Shown: positions 30,293-41,184, counted from the first letter of the stretch. The stretch: DNA of 64,000 nt from Campylobacter coli LMG 9860 (GCF_000254135.1 NZ_AINS01000003.1:1-64000), one strand, 5' to 3'. Notes: generated by a model from the letters alone, not told the origin. Made by a program: numbers and translations.

Positions 30293-30879
30293 TAATAAGT
30301 GCTAAATTTATCACCTCTTTAGACAAATTTGATAAAAATTTTGCATCCCATTTTAGTGAAGTGGCATTTTTAGGAAGATCAAATGTGGGGAAAAGTTCTT
30401 TAATTAATTCTTTATGTAAGCAAAAAAAGCTTGCTAAGAGTTCTGCTACACCTGGAAAAACGCAATTGATTAATATTTTTGAAGTTTTATGTAAGAAGGA
30501 TGAGGATAAATTTAGTATCCATTTTATTGATTTACCCGGTTTTGGTTATGCGAAAGTTTCAAAAAATCTAAAAGAAATATGGAATAAAAATTTAGATGAG
30601 TTTTTAAAATTAAGAAGTTCGATTAAACTTTTTGTGCATTTGATTGATTCAAGACATACAAATTTGGATATTGATTTAAATTTGGACAAGTATTTAAAAA
30701 GTTTTTTAAAACCTGATCAAAGAGTATTAAAAGTGTTTACAAAATGCGATAAACTCAATCAAAGTGAAAAAGCTAAACTTAAAAATAGTTTCAAAGACGC
30801 TATTTTAATATCCAATTTAAACAAAATGGGTCTTGATGATTTAGAACATGAAGTTATTAAGCAAACTTTAGGTTTATAA
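30289..30879 (+). CDS. engB: Ribosome biogenesis GTP-binding protein EngB/YsxC
   Basis: Small GTPase (196 residues) needed for 50S assembly. G1 LGRSNVGKSSLIN, switch ATPGKTQ, G3 DLPGFGYAKVS and G4 TKCDKL are all in place. It sits between lptA and the MreD-like gene, overlapping lptA by 4 bases. Confidence 0.94.
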   Translation: MIISAKFITSLDKFDKNFASHFSEVAFLGRSNVGKSSLINSLCKQKKLAKSSATPGKTQLINIFEVLCKKDEDKFSIHFIDLPGFGYAKVSKNLKEIWNKNLDEFLKLRSSIKLFVHLIDSRHTNLDIDLNLDKYLKSFLKPDQRVLKVFTKCDKLNQSEKAKLKNSFKDAILISNLNKMGLDDLEHEVIKQTLGL

Positions 30880-30880
30880 A

Positions 30881-31375
30881 ATGAGAAAAACTATCAGTGC
30901 TTATAAGGTAAAACTGAATGGAAGTTATGTTTTTTTAGGTTTTTTGTGTATCTTATATCAAATTTTAGGCTCTGTTTTTCTTTATATGCCTTTGCTTTAC
31001 GGTGTATTTTTTTGTTATATGTATTTTCTTTTAGAAGAAAGGCAAAAAACCTTTAACAAACTTGATTTTAGGTGGTATTTTTCTTTATTTTTTTTATTTT
31101 TTACAGATATAACTTATGATTTTTTTCTCTTTTCTTCTTGGCTTGCCTTTGTTATTTTTTATTATACTTGTGCAGATTGGATTAAAACAAATTTAAAAAT
31201 AGGAAAAATTATTCCTATCATACTTGTCCTTTGTGTTTATGCTTTTATTTTTATTTTAGATGCTATTTTTTCGTATGTAGGAGATCAAGAGTTTAAAATG
31301 CCAAATTTTGGCTATATGATATCGATTATGTTTGAGTGTTTGTTTGCTTATATGTTATTTAGGAGTAAGTTCTAA
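30881..31375 (+). CDS. Small membrane protein, MreD-like by position
   Basis: A 164-residue protein with about five hydrophobic segments (for example FLGFLCILYQILGSVF and IPIILVLCVYAFIFIL). No clear motif. Its size, topology and place directly before PBP2, sharing one base, suggest MreD, the rod-shape protein often encoded beside PBP2. That name is inferred; the sequence itself only shows a small polytopic protein. Confidence 0.6.
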   Translation: MRKTISAYKVKLNGSYVFLGFLCILYQILGSVFLYMPLLYGVFFCYMYFLLEERQKTFNKLDFRWYFSLFFLFFTDITYDFFLFSSWLAFVIFYYTCADWIKTNLKIGKIIPIILVLCVYAFIFILDAIFSYVGDQEFKMPNFGYMISIMFECLFAYMLFRSKF

Positions 31376-33210
31376 TGAGAATGCGTTTGGTTGTTGGCTT
31401 TATATTATTGTTTTTTATATTTTTATTAAGCCGTGTGTATTATTTAAGTATAAAATCAAATGTGTATTATGAAGAACTTGCCAAACAAAATGCTATAAAA
31501 ACTGAATTTATAGTCCCAACTCGCGGACAAATTTTAGATCGCAATGGCACTCCTTTGGCGATTAATGATTTGGGTTTTAGTATTTCTATTAAGCCTTATT
31601 TAACTCTAAAAAGGGCAAATAGAGGTGTATTAGAAAAAGAATTAAATCAACTTCAAGGATTTTTTCCTGATTTAAACACTACTAAGCTTGCTGAATTTTA
31701 TAAGAGGAATGACTCTTATTATAATCAAGATTTTATTAAAATCATAGACTTTATACCTTCGCAAGAAATGATGAAGCATTATTCAGAACTCAATTTAAAT
31801 CAAAACATACGCATAGATCCTGCAGTGCAAAGAAAATATCCTTTTGGAAAACTAGCTTCGCATATCATAGGCTATGTAGGCAAGGCAGATTTGCAAGATA
31901 TTAAAGAAAATGAAATTTCAAAGCTTACCAATTTTACAGGAAAGAGTGGGATAGAGCGTTATTATAATGATGTTTTGCAAGGAGAAAAAGGAACTAAGAT
32001 TTATAAGGTTAATGCCTTAAATCAAGAAGTGGAGCAACTCTCCTATACTTCGGCACTTTCTAATGATATAGAACTTACCATAGATATAGAACTTCAAAGC
32101 TTTTTAACGCAACTTTTTGAGGGTAATGCGGGTGCTGCTATTATTATGGATATTAGCGATGGTTCTATTTTGGCAGCAGGAAGCTTTCCTGAATACGATT
32201 TAAATCCTTTTGTAACCGGAATTTCTTATAAAGAATGGGACGAGCTTTCTAATAATCTTGATCATCCTTTTACAAATAAACTTATCAATGGATATTATCC
32301 TCCAGGTTCTGTTGTTAAAATGGGTGTTGGTTTGTCTTTTTTAAATTCAAAAAGTATCAATCCCTCAACCCAATTTTTTTGTAATGGTAGTATAGAGCTT
32401 GGCGGGAGATTTTTTCGTTGTTGGAATAGAGCAGGGCATGGAGCTGTAGATTTAAAACATGCGATAAAAGCAAGTTGTGATGTTTATTTTTACGATGGAA
32501 GTTTGCAAGTGGGTATAGATCAAATAAGTCGTACTTTATCACGCATAGGCTTTGGAGCTAAAACCGGTGTGGATTTACCTAATGAATTTGTGGGAATTTT
32601 GCCAAGTAGAGAATGGAAAATGCAAAGATATAAACAAGCTTGGTTTCAAGGTGATACCTTAAATACTTCCATAGGGCAAGGAAATTTCTTGGCTACACCT
32701 ATGCAGATTGCTAGATATACAGCTCAAATTGCAAAAGGTGCTGAAGTTGTACCTCACTTTCTAAAAAGTGTAGAAAATAACAATACTATCACAGAAGATA
32801 AAGCGCAAGATAGTAATGAAATTTTCACCCTTTTTGAAAAAAGTCAACTCCCCTATATAAGAGATGCGATGTATGCGGTTGCTAATGAGCAAGGAGGTAC
32901 TTCTTATCATTATTTGCGCAATTTAGAAGTAAAAGTTGCTGCTAAAACAGGAACTGCACAGGTGGTGGGTTTTTCTCAAGCTGATAAAAATAGGGTTGAT
33001 GAAAAGCAACTTAGATATTATACAAGATCGCACGCTTGGGTAACTTCTTATGCACCTTATTCTAAACCGCGTTATGTGGTTACTGTTTTAGTAGAACATG
33101 GTGGAAGAACGATAAGCTCAGGTGTTGCTACAGCAAAGATCTATCAAAAAATGATAGAACTTGGATATTTTAAACCGGAAAATAAAGCTAATAGCCTAAA
33201 AAAGAACTAG
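31375..33210 (+). CDS. mrdA: Penicillin-binding protein 2 (rod-shape transpeptidase)
   Basis: Class B PBP of 611 residues, cross-linking peptidoglycan during elongation. N-terminal membrane anchor (residues 5-25), the RGQILDRNGTPLA signature, active-site SVVK within PPGSVVKM (residues about 312-319), SCDVYF, and KTGTAQV near residue 524. Three N-glycosylation sequons are visible: DRNGT (Asn57), DLNTT (Asn101) and ENNNT (Asn469). A weak hairpin (33208-33229) follows the stop. Confidence 0.92.
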   Translation: MRMRLVVGFILLFFIFLLSRVYYLSIKSNVYYEELAKQNAIKTEFIVPTRGQILDRNGTPLAINDLGFSISIKPYLTLKRANRGVLEKELNQLQGFFPDLNTTKLAEFYKRNDSYYNQDFIKIIDFIPSQEMMKHYSELNLNQNIRIDPAVQRKYPFGKLASHIIGYVGKADLQDIKENEISKLTNFTGKSGIERYYNDVLQGEKGTKIYKVNALNQEVEQLSYTSALSNDIELTIDIELQSFLTQLFEGNAGAAIIMDISDGSILAAGSFPEYDLNPFVTGISYKEWDELSNNLDHPFTNKLINGYYPPGSVVKMGVGLSFLNSKSINPSTQFFCNGSIELGGRFFRCWNRAGHGAVDLKHAIKASCDVYFYDGSLQVGIDQISRTLSRIGFGAKTGVDLPNEFVGILPSREWKMQRYKQAWFQGDTLNTSIGQGNFLATPMQIARYTAQIAKGAEVVPHFLKSVENNNTITEDKAQDSNEIFTLFEKSQLPYIRDAMYAVANEQGGTSYHYLRNLEVKVAAKTGTAQVVGFSQADKNRVDEKQLRYYTRSHAWVTSYAPYSKPRYVVTVLVEHGGRTISSGVATAKIYQKMIELGYFKPENKANSLKKN

Positions 33211-33242
33211 AAAAAATATTATTTTTCTAAGATTTCTTTTTG

Positions 33243-35030
33243 TTAAACCGCTTTAGTTCTTTCTTTGAGCCATTTTAAAGCTTTTAAATTATCATGAAGC
33301 TTAGGAGAGAGTTTTTCATAAACTTCTTTATGATAAGTATTAATCCACGCTTTTTCTTTGGCATCTAATAAGGTTTTATCGATACAACTGATTTCAAAAG
33401 GGCAAAGCGTTAAGGGTTTAAAATATAAAAATTCACCAAAATCTTTGTTTTTGGGATTTTCTATTTTTGCATTAACAACCAAATTTTCAAGCCTAATACC
33501 CCATTTTCCTGTTCTATAAATTCCAGGTTCTATAGAAGTTAACATACCTTCTTTAGCCTTTGTTTTTTCAAGCACAGGGCTAAAATAAGAAAGAGTTTGC
33601 GGACCTTCGTGAACATTTAAAAAATAACCCACCCCATGACCAGTGCCGTGTGTATAATCAAGCTGTTCTTGCCACAAAGGAGCTCTTGTGATAGCATCAA
33701 GCAAAGGCATGGCAATATCTTTTGGAAAAATAGTACTTGCTATGGCTATGTGTGCTTTTAAAACTAGGGTATAATCATGAATTTGTTCCTCGTTTAACTC
33801 ACCTATAGCTACAACTCTAGTAATATCCGTGGTGCCATTTTTATATTGCCCACCCGAATCTATAAGCAATAATCCATTTTTTTGGATATAAGAAAAGCTT
33901 TCTTTTTCGGCTTTATAATGCGGTAAAGCTGCATTAGCGTTAAATCCTGCTATGGTAGAAAAACTATTGCTAATATAATAAGGACTTTGAGATCTAAATT
34001 CAGTGATTTTAGTATCGATATCAAGCTCGCTGATTTGTGTATTATTTTTGATATTTTCTTCAAGCCAAGTAAAAAATTTACATAAAGCCACTCCATCTTC
34101 TATCATGGCATTTTGTATATGTGCGATTTCCTTATCTGTCTTGATAGCTTTTAAATGGGTGCTAGGATTGATCTCTTCTAAAATTTCAACGCTTTTATCT
34201 AAAATTTCAATGAGTAAAGTAGTTGTTTTTGAAGGCTCAATGAGTAAATTTGTATTTTGGAGTTTTTTAAGCTCATCTTGAATTTTATTATATTCCTTAA
34301 GACAAATTCCATCTAAATTTAATTTTTTTTCAAGTTCAAAGTCAATTTTTTCCCTATCTATAAAAAGCAAAGCCTTTCCTTCCAAGATTAGTAAATGACT
34401 TAAAAATATAGGATTATAGCATACATCATTTCCTCTTAAATTAGTAATCCATGCTATATCATCAAGACTGGAAATAAGATGATTTTTTGCTTGTAGTTTG
34501 TTCATTTTTTCACGCACTAATAATAGTTTTTCTTTTCTAGAATAGGAGCAATATTCTAATTCATGTTCATAAACCTTATTTTTAGGTAACGCAGGACGAT
34601 CTTCCCAAATGAGGCTGATTAAATCGATATTTTTTAGCTCGGCTTTGCAGTTTTTTTGTATTTCTTTTTGTAAAGATAAGGATAAAACTGAAAAATCTAT
34701 ACCTAAATTTTGCTCCTCATTTAAATTTTCTTTTAGCCATTTTAAAAAGGTATTATTTGCATCTTGTTTTTGTAAAAGTATGCCACTACCTTCTAATTCC
34801 TTTTGTGCTTGAATCCAATACCTTCCATCTGTCCATAAAAAAGCATCTTGAGAAGTGATGATTAAGCTTCCAGCAGAGCCCTTAAAGCCACTTACAAAAG
34901 CTCTGCTTTGATAAAAGCTAGGCAAATACTCATTTAAATGCGGATCAGCACTTAGGATCAAATAAGCGTCAAGTTTTTCTTTTATCATAAATTGTCTGAT
35001 TTTTTCAACTCTTATTTTACGAATATTCAT
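33243..35030 (-). CDS. pepP: Xaa-Pro aminopeptidase (M24B, aminopeptidase P)
   Basis: Manganese metallopeptidase cleaving before proline, 595 residues, with two creatinase-like N-terminal domains and a C-terminal pita-bread domain. Metal ligands are visible in LLIDSGGQY, GTTDITR, GTGHGVGYFLNVHEGP and SIEPGIYR. No signal peptide, so cytoplasmic. It is convergent with mrdA. Confidence 0.9.
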   Translation of the reverse strand: MNIRKIRVEKIRQFMIKEKLDAYLILSADPHLNEYLPSFYQSRAFVSGFKGSAGSLIITSQDAFLWTDGRYWIQAQKELEGSGILLQKQDANNTFLKWLKENLNEEQNLGIDFSVLSLSLQKEIQKNCKAELKNIDLISLIWEDRPALPKNKVYEHELEYCSYSRKEKLLLVREKMNKLQAKNHLISSLDDIAWITNLRGNDVCYNPIFLSHLLILEGKALLFIDREKIDFELEKKLNLDGICLKEYNKIQDELKKLQNTNLLIEPSKTTTLLIEILDKSVEILEEINPSTHLKAIKTDKEIAHIQNAMIEDGVALCKFFTWLEENIKNNTQISELDIDTKITEFRSQSPYYISNSFSTIAGFNANAALPHYKAEKESFSYIQKNGLLLIDSGGQYKNGTTDITRVVAIGELNEEQIHDYTLVLKAHIAIASTIFPKDIAMPLLDAITRAPLWQEQLDYTHGTGHGVGYFLNVHEGPQTLSYFSPVLEKTKAKEGMLTSIEPGIYRTGKWGIRLENLVVNAKIENPKNKDFGEFLYFKPLTLCPFEISCIDKTLLDAKEKAWINTYHKEVYEKLSPKLHDNLKALKWLKERTKAV

Positions 35031-35114
35031 TTTTTTCCTTTTAAATTTGCATTATTTTATAAATCTTTTTATCAAAATAACATTATAGCCTTTATAGATA
35101 AAAAGCTATAGTAT

Positions 35115-35672
35115 TTATTTTAGTTTTGCTAGGGAAATAAAAGAAAGCGTTAGTTTTAAATGAAGATTTAAACTTGTTGTATTGTCAATTTCAAATTTGT
35201 GAATTTGATAGTGCAAGTCTGAATTTTCTAATTGTTTCATAAAGGAAAGTATTGGACTAAAATCACCAAAAATATTGAGTGAAATTTTACGATAAGAATT
35301 TTCTTCTGATTGCAACCACTCTATATTAGAGATCCAAAGATTATTTTCAAGAGCTAGATTTTGCAAATTTTTAATGTATGTTTCATGGTTTTTATTAAAA
35401 ACATTAAGATAGTTTTCATAACTTTTTATTTTATCTTGGATAAAAACAAGCTCTTTTTCAAGTTGTTTTATTTGTTGGTTTAAATCTTGATTTGTCGTGA
35501 TTATTTTATCCATATCATTACTTTGAATGAAAAATTCATGATTAAAAAAGCTTTTTAAGTAAGAATGGTAAAAATGAAAAGAGAGTAATATTGCTAGGAG
35601 TATGGTTGTAAGATATATTAAAATTTTCTCCCTAGAACTTAGATTTTCTAAAAATTGCTCAATTTGATTCAT
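35115..35672 (-). CDS. PilO/GspM-like membrane protein
   Basis: 185 residues: short cytoplasmic start, one membrane helix (about 17-34), a coiled coil (about 55-95) and a C-terminal alpha/beta domain with NLWISNIEW and FSPILSFMKQLE, the layout of PilO. It sits directly after a PilN-like gene, sharing one base, as in type II secretion and type IV pilus operons. Position matches Cj0659c, usually annotated as a putative periplasmic protein. Function is inferred from topology. Confidence 0.6.
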   Translation of the reverse strand: MNQIEQFLENLSSREKILIYLTTILLAILLSFHFYHSYLKSFFNHEFFIQSNDMDKIITTNQDLNQQIKQLEKELVFIQDKIKSYENYLNVFNKNHETYIKNLQNLALENNLWISNIEWLQSEENSYRKISLNIFGDFSPILSFMKQLENSDLHYQIHKFEIDNTTSLNLHLKLTLSFISLAKLK

Positions 35673-36745
35673 TATAATGCTCTTAAAGTGATTTCGTGCA
35701 AGGATTTATCTTGTGAGATAAGACTAAATTGGGGACTTGTAAATTGAAGTGCTTTATTAAAATCCTCTTCGTTGCTAAATTTTATAGTGATAAGGGTTTT
35801 ATCTATCATGAGATTAGAAATTCTTAAAGAATGATCATTTAGCCATGCAATAGCCTTTGTTAAAATCAAAATTGTATTTTTATCCGCTTTAAAATTTTGC
35901 GTAATTTTAGATAATTGTTCAGAGTATTTTTCTAATAAAAGATTTTGAGTTTGAATTTCTAATTGAAGTTGTTCTATATTGGCCTTAAGTTTTTGGCTTT
36001 GTTTTTCTTGAATTTCATAGATTTTATTTTGTGAAATTTCATTTTGTATATGTGTTGTTTTGGCATTTTGGTATTGCGCAAAGTCAATTAATGATAAAAC
36101 TACAATACTGATTATAAAACTTAGAGCAAATAAGAAAATAAATTTAAAATACCAAGGAAGATATTTTTTATAGTGTTTGATAAAATTAGCATTTTTATCA
36201 AGATGGTGAATGCTATGTTTTGAAAGTGCGATTTTATCTTCTTGAATCATTTTAAAAGGAAGTTTTGCTTTTGCACTTATAAGATTGAAAATTTCATGAG
36301 CTTTTGTGCTTAGCAGTATTTTACTTTCATAGTGTTGTAAAAGCTCTAAAATACGGCTTTTGTTTATAAATTCTTCTATATTATCACAAAAATCGAGTGT
36401 TTTAAAAGTTTTAAATTTACCTTGCTCGTAAAAACATAAAAATACTTTTTGCGGTTTTATTTCCAAGATACAAAAATTCTCTTCTTTGATTTTATTTTCC
36501 AAAAATAAGCTTTGAAAGACGAGGGGTTGGGGAAAACAAAATTGAGTTTTGGGTAGTTTTGCAACCCGTGCTAAAAAACAATGATAAATTTGATCTTGTT
36601 TTAAAAAAGCCAATTGATATTCAAAAGGATTTTGAAGATCGCATTCTTTTGTTAGCTCTTTAAAAAGGTCATCTTCTTCAAAATTGCCATTTTTTTGTTT
36701 GTAGATAAGATTTTCAAAACTTATAAAATGAGCTTTATTCTTCAT
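35672..36745 (-). CDS. PilN/GspL-like membrane protein with cytoplasmic N-terminal domain
   Basis: 357 residues. The first 190 are cytoplasmic and could be a PilM/GspL-type domain, then a membrane helix (about 203-222: [19 protein letters not shown]), a coiled coil (about 235-285) and a ferredoxin-like end with [17 protein letters not shown]. This is the GspL or PilN layout. Overlaps era by 11 bases. No motif names it firmly; assignment is inference from topology and the PilO-like partner. Confidence 0.55.
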   Translation of the reverse strand: MKNKAHFISFENLIYKQKNGNFEEDDLFKELTKECDLQNPFEYQLAFLKQDQIYHCFLARVAKLPKTQFCFPQPLVFQSLFLENKIKEENFCILEIKPQKVFLCFYEQGKFKTFKTLDFCDNIEEFINKSRILELLQHYESKILLSTKAHEIFNLISAKAKLPFKMIQEDKIALSKHSIHHLDKNANFIKHYKKYLPWYFKFIFLFALSFIISIVVLSLIDFAQYQNAKTTHIQNEISQNKIYEIQEKQSQKLKANIEQLQLEIQTQNLLLEKYSEQLSKITQNFKADKNTILILTKAIAWLNDHSLRISNLMIDKTLITIKFSNEEDFNKALQFTSPQFSLISQDKSLHEITLRAL

Positions 36746-37610
36746 AATTTAGAATTTTTTTAAGAAAAATTTCATCTTTTTGCCAATTTTTCTTTACAAT
36801 GACAAAAAGCTTTAAGAGTACTTTGTTTTGAATGAGTTTTGAAATTTTAAATCTCGCATCTTTTCCTATTCTTTTAAGCGTCGTTCCATCTTTTCCTATA
36901 AGCATGGCTTTATGGGAATTTGTATCGGTGATAATTTGCGCATCAATGATAAAAAGATTGGATGTTTCTTTGGTATTTTTTATCATAATTTCACAAGAAT
37001 AAGGCAATTCTTCGCTTAAATTTTCATAAATACTTTCAAGTATAAATTCTCTAAAAATATCTTTTTGAGAACTAGGTGTTAAAAATTCACTATCATAAAA
37101 ATACTCATGTTCAGGTAAGAGCTTGCACAACTCATTTAGCAGTGGTTTTTGGTAGTTTTTTTTCTTGCAAGAATAGGGCAAGATAGCTTTAAAATACTTG
37201 CTAAATTTTGCATATTCATTGAGTTTTTTTAAAAGTGTGCCATTATCAGCTAGATCTACTTTGTTAAGAACGATGATATGAGGAACTTTAGGGTTTAAGC
37301 TTAGGAAATTTTCATAATCTTTTACACTATCAAAAATACTAGCAACAAACAAGATAACATCGCAATCACCCATAGATTTTATAGCGCTTTGGATAAGAAA
37401 TTGATTAAGCGTTGCTTTGCTTTCATGAAGACCAGGTGTATCTATAAAGATGATCTGATCTTCACCATTCATGACTATAGCTTTGATTTTACGCCTTGTG
37501 GCATTTTGTTTGTGAGAAACTAGGGCGATTTTTTCTTCTAGCAAGGAATTAATTAAAGTGCTTTTTCCCGCATTGGTACGCCCTATGATGCTAACAAAGC
37601 CACTTTTCAC
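36735..37610 (-). CDS. era: GTPase Era
   Basis: Ribosome-assembly GTPase for 16S rRNA maturation. G1 [13 protein letters not shown]3 DTPGLHE, G4 NKVD and a C-terminal KH domain ([17 protein letters not shown]) in 291 residues. It overlaps hslU by 4 bases. Confidence 0.95.
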   Translation of the reverse strand: MKSGFVSIIGRTNAGKSTLINSLLEEKIALVSHKQNATRRKIKAIVMNGEDQIIFIDTPGLHESKATLNQFLIQSAIKSMGDCDVILFVASIFDSVKDYENFLSLNPKVPHIIVLNKVDLADNGTLLKKLNEYAKFSKYFKAILPYSCKKKNYQKPLLNELCKLLPEHEYFYDSEFLTPSSQKDIFREFILESIYENLSEELPYSCEIMIKNTKETSNLFIIDAQIITDTNSHKAMLIGKDGTTLKRIGKDARFKISKLIQNKVLLKLFVIVKKNWQKDEIFLKKILNYEE

Positions 37611-38926
37611 AAAATATACCTTGCAAGATCTTTATTTTCTATAATATCTCCAAGTTTTTCTTCCACCATTTTTTTATCAACTACGAATTTTTTACCCGCA
37701 TACTCATCTGCTTCAAAGCTTAAATCTTCAAGCAATTTTTCTATAACTGTATGCAAGCGTCTAGCACCTATATCTTGCATTTCTTCATTGGCTTTAGAAG
37801 CAATTTTTGCAATCTCTTTAATCGCTTCATCATCAAATTCAAGTTCTAAATTCTCAGTTTTTAAAAGCTGTTCATATTGTTTTAAAAGTGAATTTTTAGG
37901 GCGTGTTAGAATTTCATAAAGTGCTTTATCATCAAGACTATCTAGCTCTACTCTTAAAGGAAAACGACCTTGAAGTTCAGGGATTAAATCGCTTGGTTTG
38001 CTAAGATGGAAAGCTCCTGCTGCGATAAAAAGGATATGATCGGTTTTTAAAGTGCCGATCTTTGTTTGTACGCTTGAGCCTTCAACTATAGGAAGTAAAT
38101 CTCTTTGAACACCCTCTTTGCTTGGATCTTGGCGATTTGAATTTCCACTTGAAACCGCAATTTTATCAATCTCATCTATAAAAATAATCCCTTCATTTTC
38201 CGCTCTTTTTAAGGCTTCACTTTTGATACTTTCTTGATCTAGGATTTTTTCTCCTGCTTCGTTTTTTAAAGCATTTTTAGCGTCTTTGATTTTCATTTCT
38301 TTTTTGACTTTTTTACTGCCAACGCCTATAACCTTAACTATATCTTGCATTGCTCCCATTTCAGGCGGTAAATTAGGATTTGTATCAAACATGTTTTGTG
38401 AAATTTCTATCTCTATCACGCTTTCATCTAAATCCCCATTTCTAAGTTTTGTCCTCATTTTTTCAAGGCTATTTTTATATTCTTCTTGTTTTTCATCACT
38501 GATGCCTTTAGGTAAAGGGGGAAGAAGTTTTTCTAAAATTTTATTTTCTATAAATTCATCGATTTTATCTTTATTTTTTTCTCTTTGTTCATTTTTTACC
38601 AAATTTAAAGCTGCATTTGCAAGATCTCTTACCATGCTTTCTACATCACGACCTACAAAGCCTACCTCTGTGTATTTACTCGCTTCGATTTTAATAAAAG
38701 GAAAGCCCATCATCTTAGCCAAACGCCTTGCAATTTCAGTCTTACCCACACCCGTTGATCCTATCATAAGGATATTTTTTGGCACTATATCATCTTGGAG
38801 TTCAGGGCTAAGCTGCATTCTTCGGTAGCGGTTTCTTAGGGCTATTGCTATAATTTTTTTAGCTTTTTTTTGTCCTATGATATAATCATCTAAAAATTTA
38901 ACGATTTCTTTAGGAGTTAAATTCAT
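37607..38926 (-). CDS. hslU: ATP-dependent protease ATPase subunit HslU
   Basis: AAA+ unfoldase that feeds HslV. Walker [12 protein letters not shown] near residue 56, Walker [12 protein letters not shown], intermediate I-domain (about 110-225) and the C-terminal ARYIL tail that inserts into HslV. 439 residues, normal length. Overlaps hslV by 4 bases (ATGA). Confidence 0.96.
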   Translation of the reverse strand: MNLTPKEIVKFLDDYIIGQKKAKKIIAIALRNRYRRMQLSPELQDDIVPKNILMIGSTGVGKTEIARRLAKMMGFPFIKIEASKYTEVGFVGRDVESMVRDLANAALNLVKNEQREKNKDKIDEFIENKILEKLLPPLPKGISDEKQEEYKNSLEKMRTKLRNGDLDESVIEIEISQNMFDTNPNLPPEMGAMQDIVKVIGVGSKKVKKEMKIKDAKNALKNEAGEKILDQESIKSEALKRAENEGIIFIDEIDKIAVSSGNSNRQDPSKEGVQRDLLPIVEGSSVQTKIGTLKTDHILFIAAGAFHLSKPSDLIPELQGRFPLRVELDSLDDKALYEILTRPKNSLLKQYEQLLKTENLELEFDDEAIKEIAKIASKANEEMQDIGARRLHTVIEKLLEDLSFEADEYAGKKFVVDKKMVEEKLGDIIENKDLARYIL

Positions 38927-39465
38927 TTTTCATCCTCAATTACATAAGTTTTTATATTGGTATTGGTATAAATGCAAATTTCACCCGCGATTTGAAGACT
39001 TGATTTGACTAGTTCTTCTTCATCCAAATTTGCATGTTTTGCCAAAGCTCTGGCAGCTGAAAGTGCATAGTTTCCACCACTTCCTATAGCTGCGATTTGT
39101 CCATCTTCAGGTTCAACTACATCGCCTGTACCTGAAAGTAAGAAAATATGATTTCTATCAAGCACTAGCATCATAGCCTCAAGTTTTCTTAGATATTTAT
39201 CTTTTCGCCATTCTTTAGAAAAATCAATCGCTGCCTTTAAAAGATCACCCTTAGAGCTTTGAAGTAGGTTTTCAAACATATCAAAAAGATTAAAAGCATC
39301 AGCTGTGGATCCTGCAAAACCTGCTAAAACTTTGCCGTTGTTGAGTTTTCTAATCTTTACAGCATTGCCTTTTAGCACCGTATTTCCAAAGCTTACTTGT
39401 CCATCTCCGCCAATTACGGATTTATTTTTACCTTTGTAAGCTAAAATCGTTGTTGCGTGAAACAT
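38923..39465 (-). CDS. hslV: ATP-dependent protease peptidase subunit HslV
   Basis: Proteasome-like Thr protease. The conserved TTILAYKG start is preceded by MFHA, so the nucleophile Thr is residue 5 and needs a four-residue propeptide removed, unlike E. coli, where only Met is lost. GGDGQVSFG and the [14 protein letters not shown] stretch are typical. 180 residues; shares one base with rplI. Confidence 0.95.
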   Translation of the reverse strand: MFHATTILAYKGKNKSVIGGDGQVSFGNTVLKGNAVKIRKLNNGKVLAGFAGSTADAFNLFDMFENLLQSSKGDLLKAAIDFSKEWRKDKYLRKLEAMMLVLDRNHIFLLSGTGDVVEPEDGQIAAIGSGGNYALSAARALAKHANLDEEELVKSSLQIAGEICIYTNTNIKTYVIEDEK

Positions 39466-39908
39466 TATTCTGCCTTTATATTTATGTTAAATTTAGCATG
39501 GATTGCGTGTCCAAGTTTTACGCTAACTTCGTGAGTTCCAAGGCTTTTTAAGGTATCGCATTCTAAGCTTTTTTTATCGATTTCTATATGGCTTTGTTCT
39601 TTTAAAGCATGAGCGATTTCATCTTTAGTTACCCCACCAAACAAGCTTCCATTAGCTCCTACAGGCTTTGAAATTTCAAGTGTAACTTTGCTAAGTTCTT
39701 CTTTTAGTTTTTCTAAATTTGCAAGTTCAAAGCGTAAATTCTCCGCTTCTTTTTTCTTATCACTTTCGTATTTTCTTAAAACTTCATTTGTTGCTGCCTT
39801 AGCAAAGCCTTTAGCAATGAGAAAATTTTGACCATAACCATCTTTTACTTCTTTGATTTCGCCTGCTTTTCCAAGAGCTTTAACATCTTTGATTAATAAT
39901 ACTTTCAT
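39465..39908 (-). CDS. rplI: 50S ribosomal protein L9
   Basis: 147 residues with the N-terminal L9 signature ([17 protein letters not shown], then [11 protein letters not shown]), a long central helix and the C-terminal rRNA-binding domain. In a minus-strand run between argG and hslV. Confidence 0.97.
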   Translation of the reverse strand: MKVLLIKDVKALGKAGEIKEVKDGYGQNFLIAKGFAKAATNEVLRKYESDKKKEAENLRFELANLEKLKEELSKVTLEISKPVGANGSLFGGVTKDEIAHALKEQSHIEIDKKSLECDTLKSLGTHEVSVKLGHAIHAKFNINIKAE

Positions 39909-39922
39909 TTTTTAATCCTTGT

Positions 39923-41143
39923 TTAAAATTTTCTTCCGTTTTTTCCTGCAATAATAAAACGCAAAGCATTCAGTTTAATAAAGCCTGCTGCGTCTTTTTG
40001 ATTATACACTTCATCTTCTTCAAAGGTACAATAAGCTGCATTAAATAAACTATCATTAGCACTTTCTCGGCCTATAACCATTACATTACCTTTGTAAAGT
40101 TCAAGTTTTACTCTACCATTGGCATGTTTTTGAGATTCGTCGATTAGAGCTTGAAGCATCATTCTTTCAGGCGAGAACCAATAACCATTATAAATCAAAC
40201 TTGCATATTTTGGCATAAGTTCATCTTTTAAATGCGCAGCTTCTCTATCTAGTGTGATGCTTTCAATTGCACGGTGTGCTTTTAAGAGTATAGTTCCTCC
40301 TGGTGTTTCATAGCAGCCACGACTTTTCATTCCTACATAGCGATTTTCTACTATATCAAGGCGTCCTATGCCATGTTTTGCACCAAGCTCATTAAGCTTG
40401 CTTAAAAGCCCAGCAGGGCTTAAATGCTCTCCATTGATGGCAACTAAATCTCCCTTTTGAAAATCAAGTTCTATAATCTCACTTTCATTCGGTGCTTCTT
40501 TTGGACTTTTACTCCATCTCCACATATCCTCTTCAGGTGCGTGTGCAGGATCTTCTAAAACAAGTCCTTCATAAGAAATATGAAGCAAATTTGCATCCAT
40601 AGAATAAGGAGATTTCCCTTTTTTCTTAGAAATATCAATACCATGTTTTTGAGCATAAGCTAAGAGTTTTTCGCGGCTATTTAAATCCCATTCACGCCAA
40701 GGAGCAATGATTTTTAAGTCAGGATTAAAGGCTAAATAACCTAATTCAAAACGCACCTGATCATTTCCTTTTCCCGTAGCCCCATGACTTACCGCATCAG
40801 CTCCTGTTTGCAGGGCAATTTGTGCTTGAGTTTTTGCAATCAAAGGTCTTGCTATGCTAGTTCCAAGTAAGTATTCACCCTCATAAATAGTATTGGCTCT
40901 AAACATAGGAAATACATAATCTTTAACAAATTCTTCTCTTAAATCTTTAATGAAAACATTTTCTTCTTTAATCCCTAATGAAAGAGCTTTTTTTCTAGCA
41001 GGTTCGAGCTCTTCGCCCTGTCCAATATCTGCTGTAAAAGTTACTACTTCGCATTTGTATTCATCTTGAAGCCATTTTAAAATAATACTTGTATCAAGTC
41101 CGCCAGAATATGCCAAAACGACTTTTTTTACTTCATTTTTCAT
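39923..41143 (-). CDS. argG: Argininosuccinate synthase
   Basis: ATP-dependent condensation of citrulline and aspartate in arginine synthesis. The N-type ATP pyrophosphatase motif [16 protein letters not shown] is at residues 10-25; [16 protein letters not shown] and GYWFSPER follow. 406 residues. First gene of the argG-rplI-hslV-hslU-era run. Confidence 0.97.
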   Translation of the reverse strand: MKNEVKKVVLAYSGGLDTSIILKWLQDEYKCEVVTFTADIGQGEELEPARKKALSLGIKEENVFIKDLREEFVKDYVFPMFRANTIYEGEYLLGTSIARPLIAKTQAQIALQTGADAVSHGATGKGNDQVRFELGYLAFNPDLKIIAPWREWDLNSREKLLAYAQKHGIDISKKKGKSPYSMDANLLHISYEGLVLEDPAHAPEEDMWRWSKSPKEAPNESEIIELDFQKGDLVAINGEHLSPAGLLSKLNELGAKHGIGRLDIVENRYVGMKSRGCYETPGGTILLKAHRAIESITLDREAAHLKDELMPKYASLIYNGYWFSPERMMLQALIDESQKHANGRVKLELYKGNVMVIGRESANDSLFNAAYCTFEEDEVYNQKDAAGFIKLNALRFIIAGKNGRKF

Positions 41144-41178
41144 AGAGTATCCTTTGTCAATATTGATTTAATTGTCAA

Positions 41179-41184
41179 ATTGTA
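41179..41184 (-). promoter_or_regulatory. Putative -10 element of the argG operon
   Basis: On the minus strand TACAAT, preceded by GA, lies 36 bases ahead of the argG ATG; AAAGGATA just before the ATG is the ribosome site. Fits a Campylobacter sigma-70 promoter. Confidence 0.45.

Noticed and set aside
33208-33229. Hairpin after mrdA as a terminator
   Set aside because: TAGAAAAA/TTTTTCTA has only one GC pair; it may help termination but is not convincing alone.
38286-38828. 180-residue frame opposite hslU
   Set aside because: Antisense shadow of a strongly conserved gene; composition is the Ser/Leu-rich mirror of Lys/Glu-rich coding sequence, with no motif.
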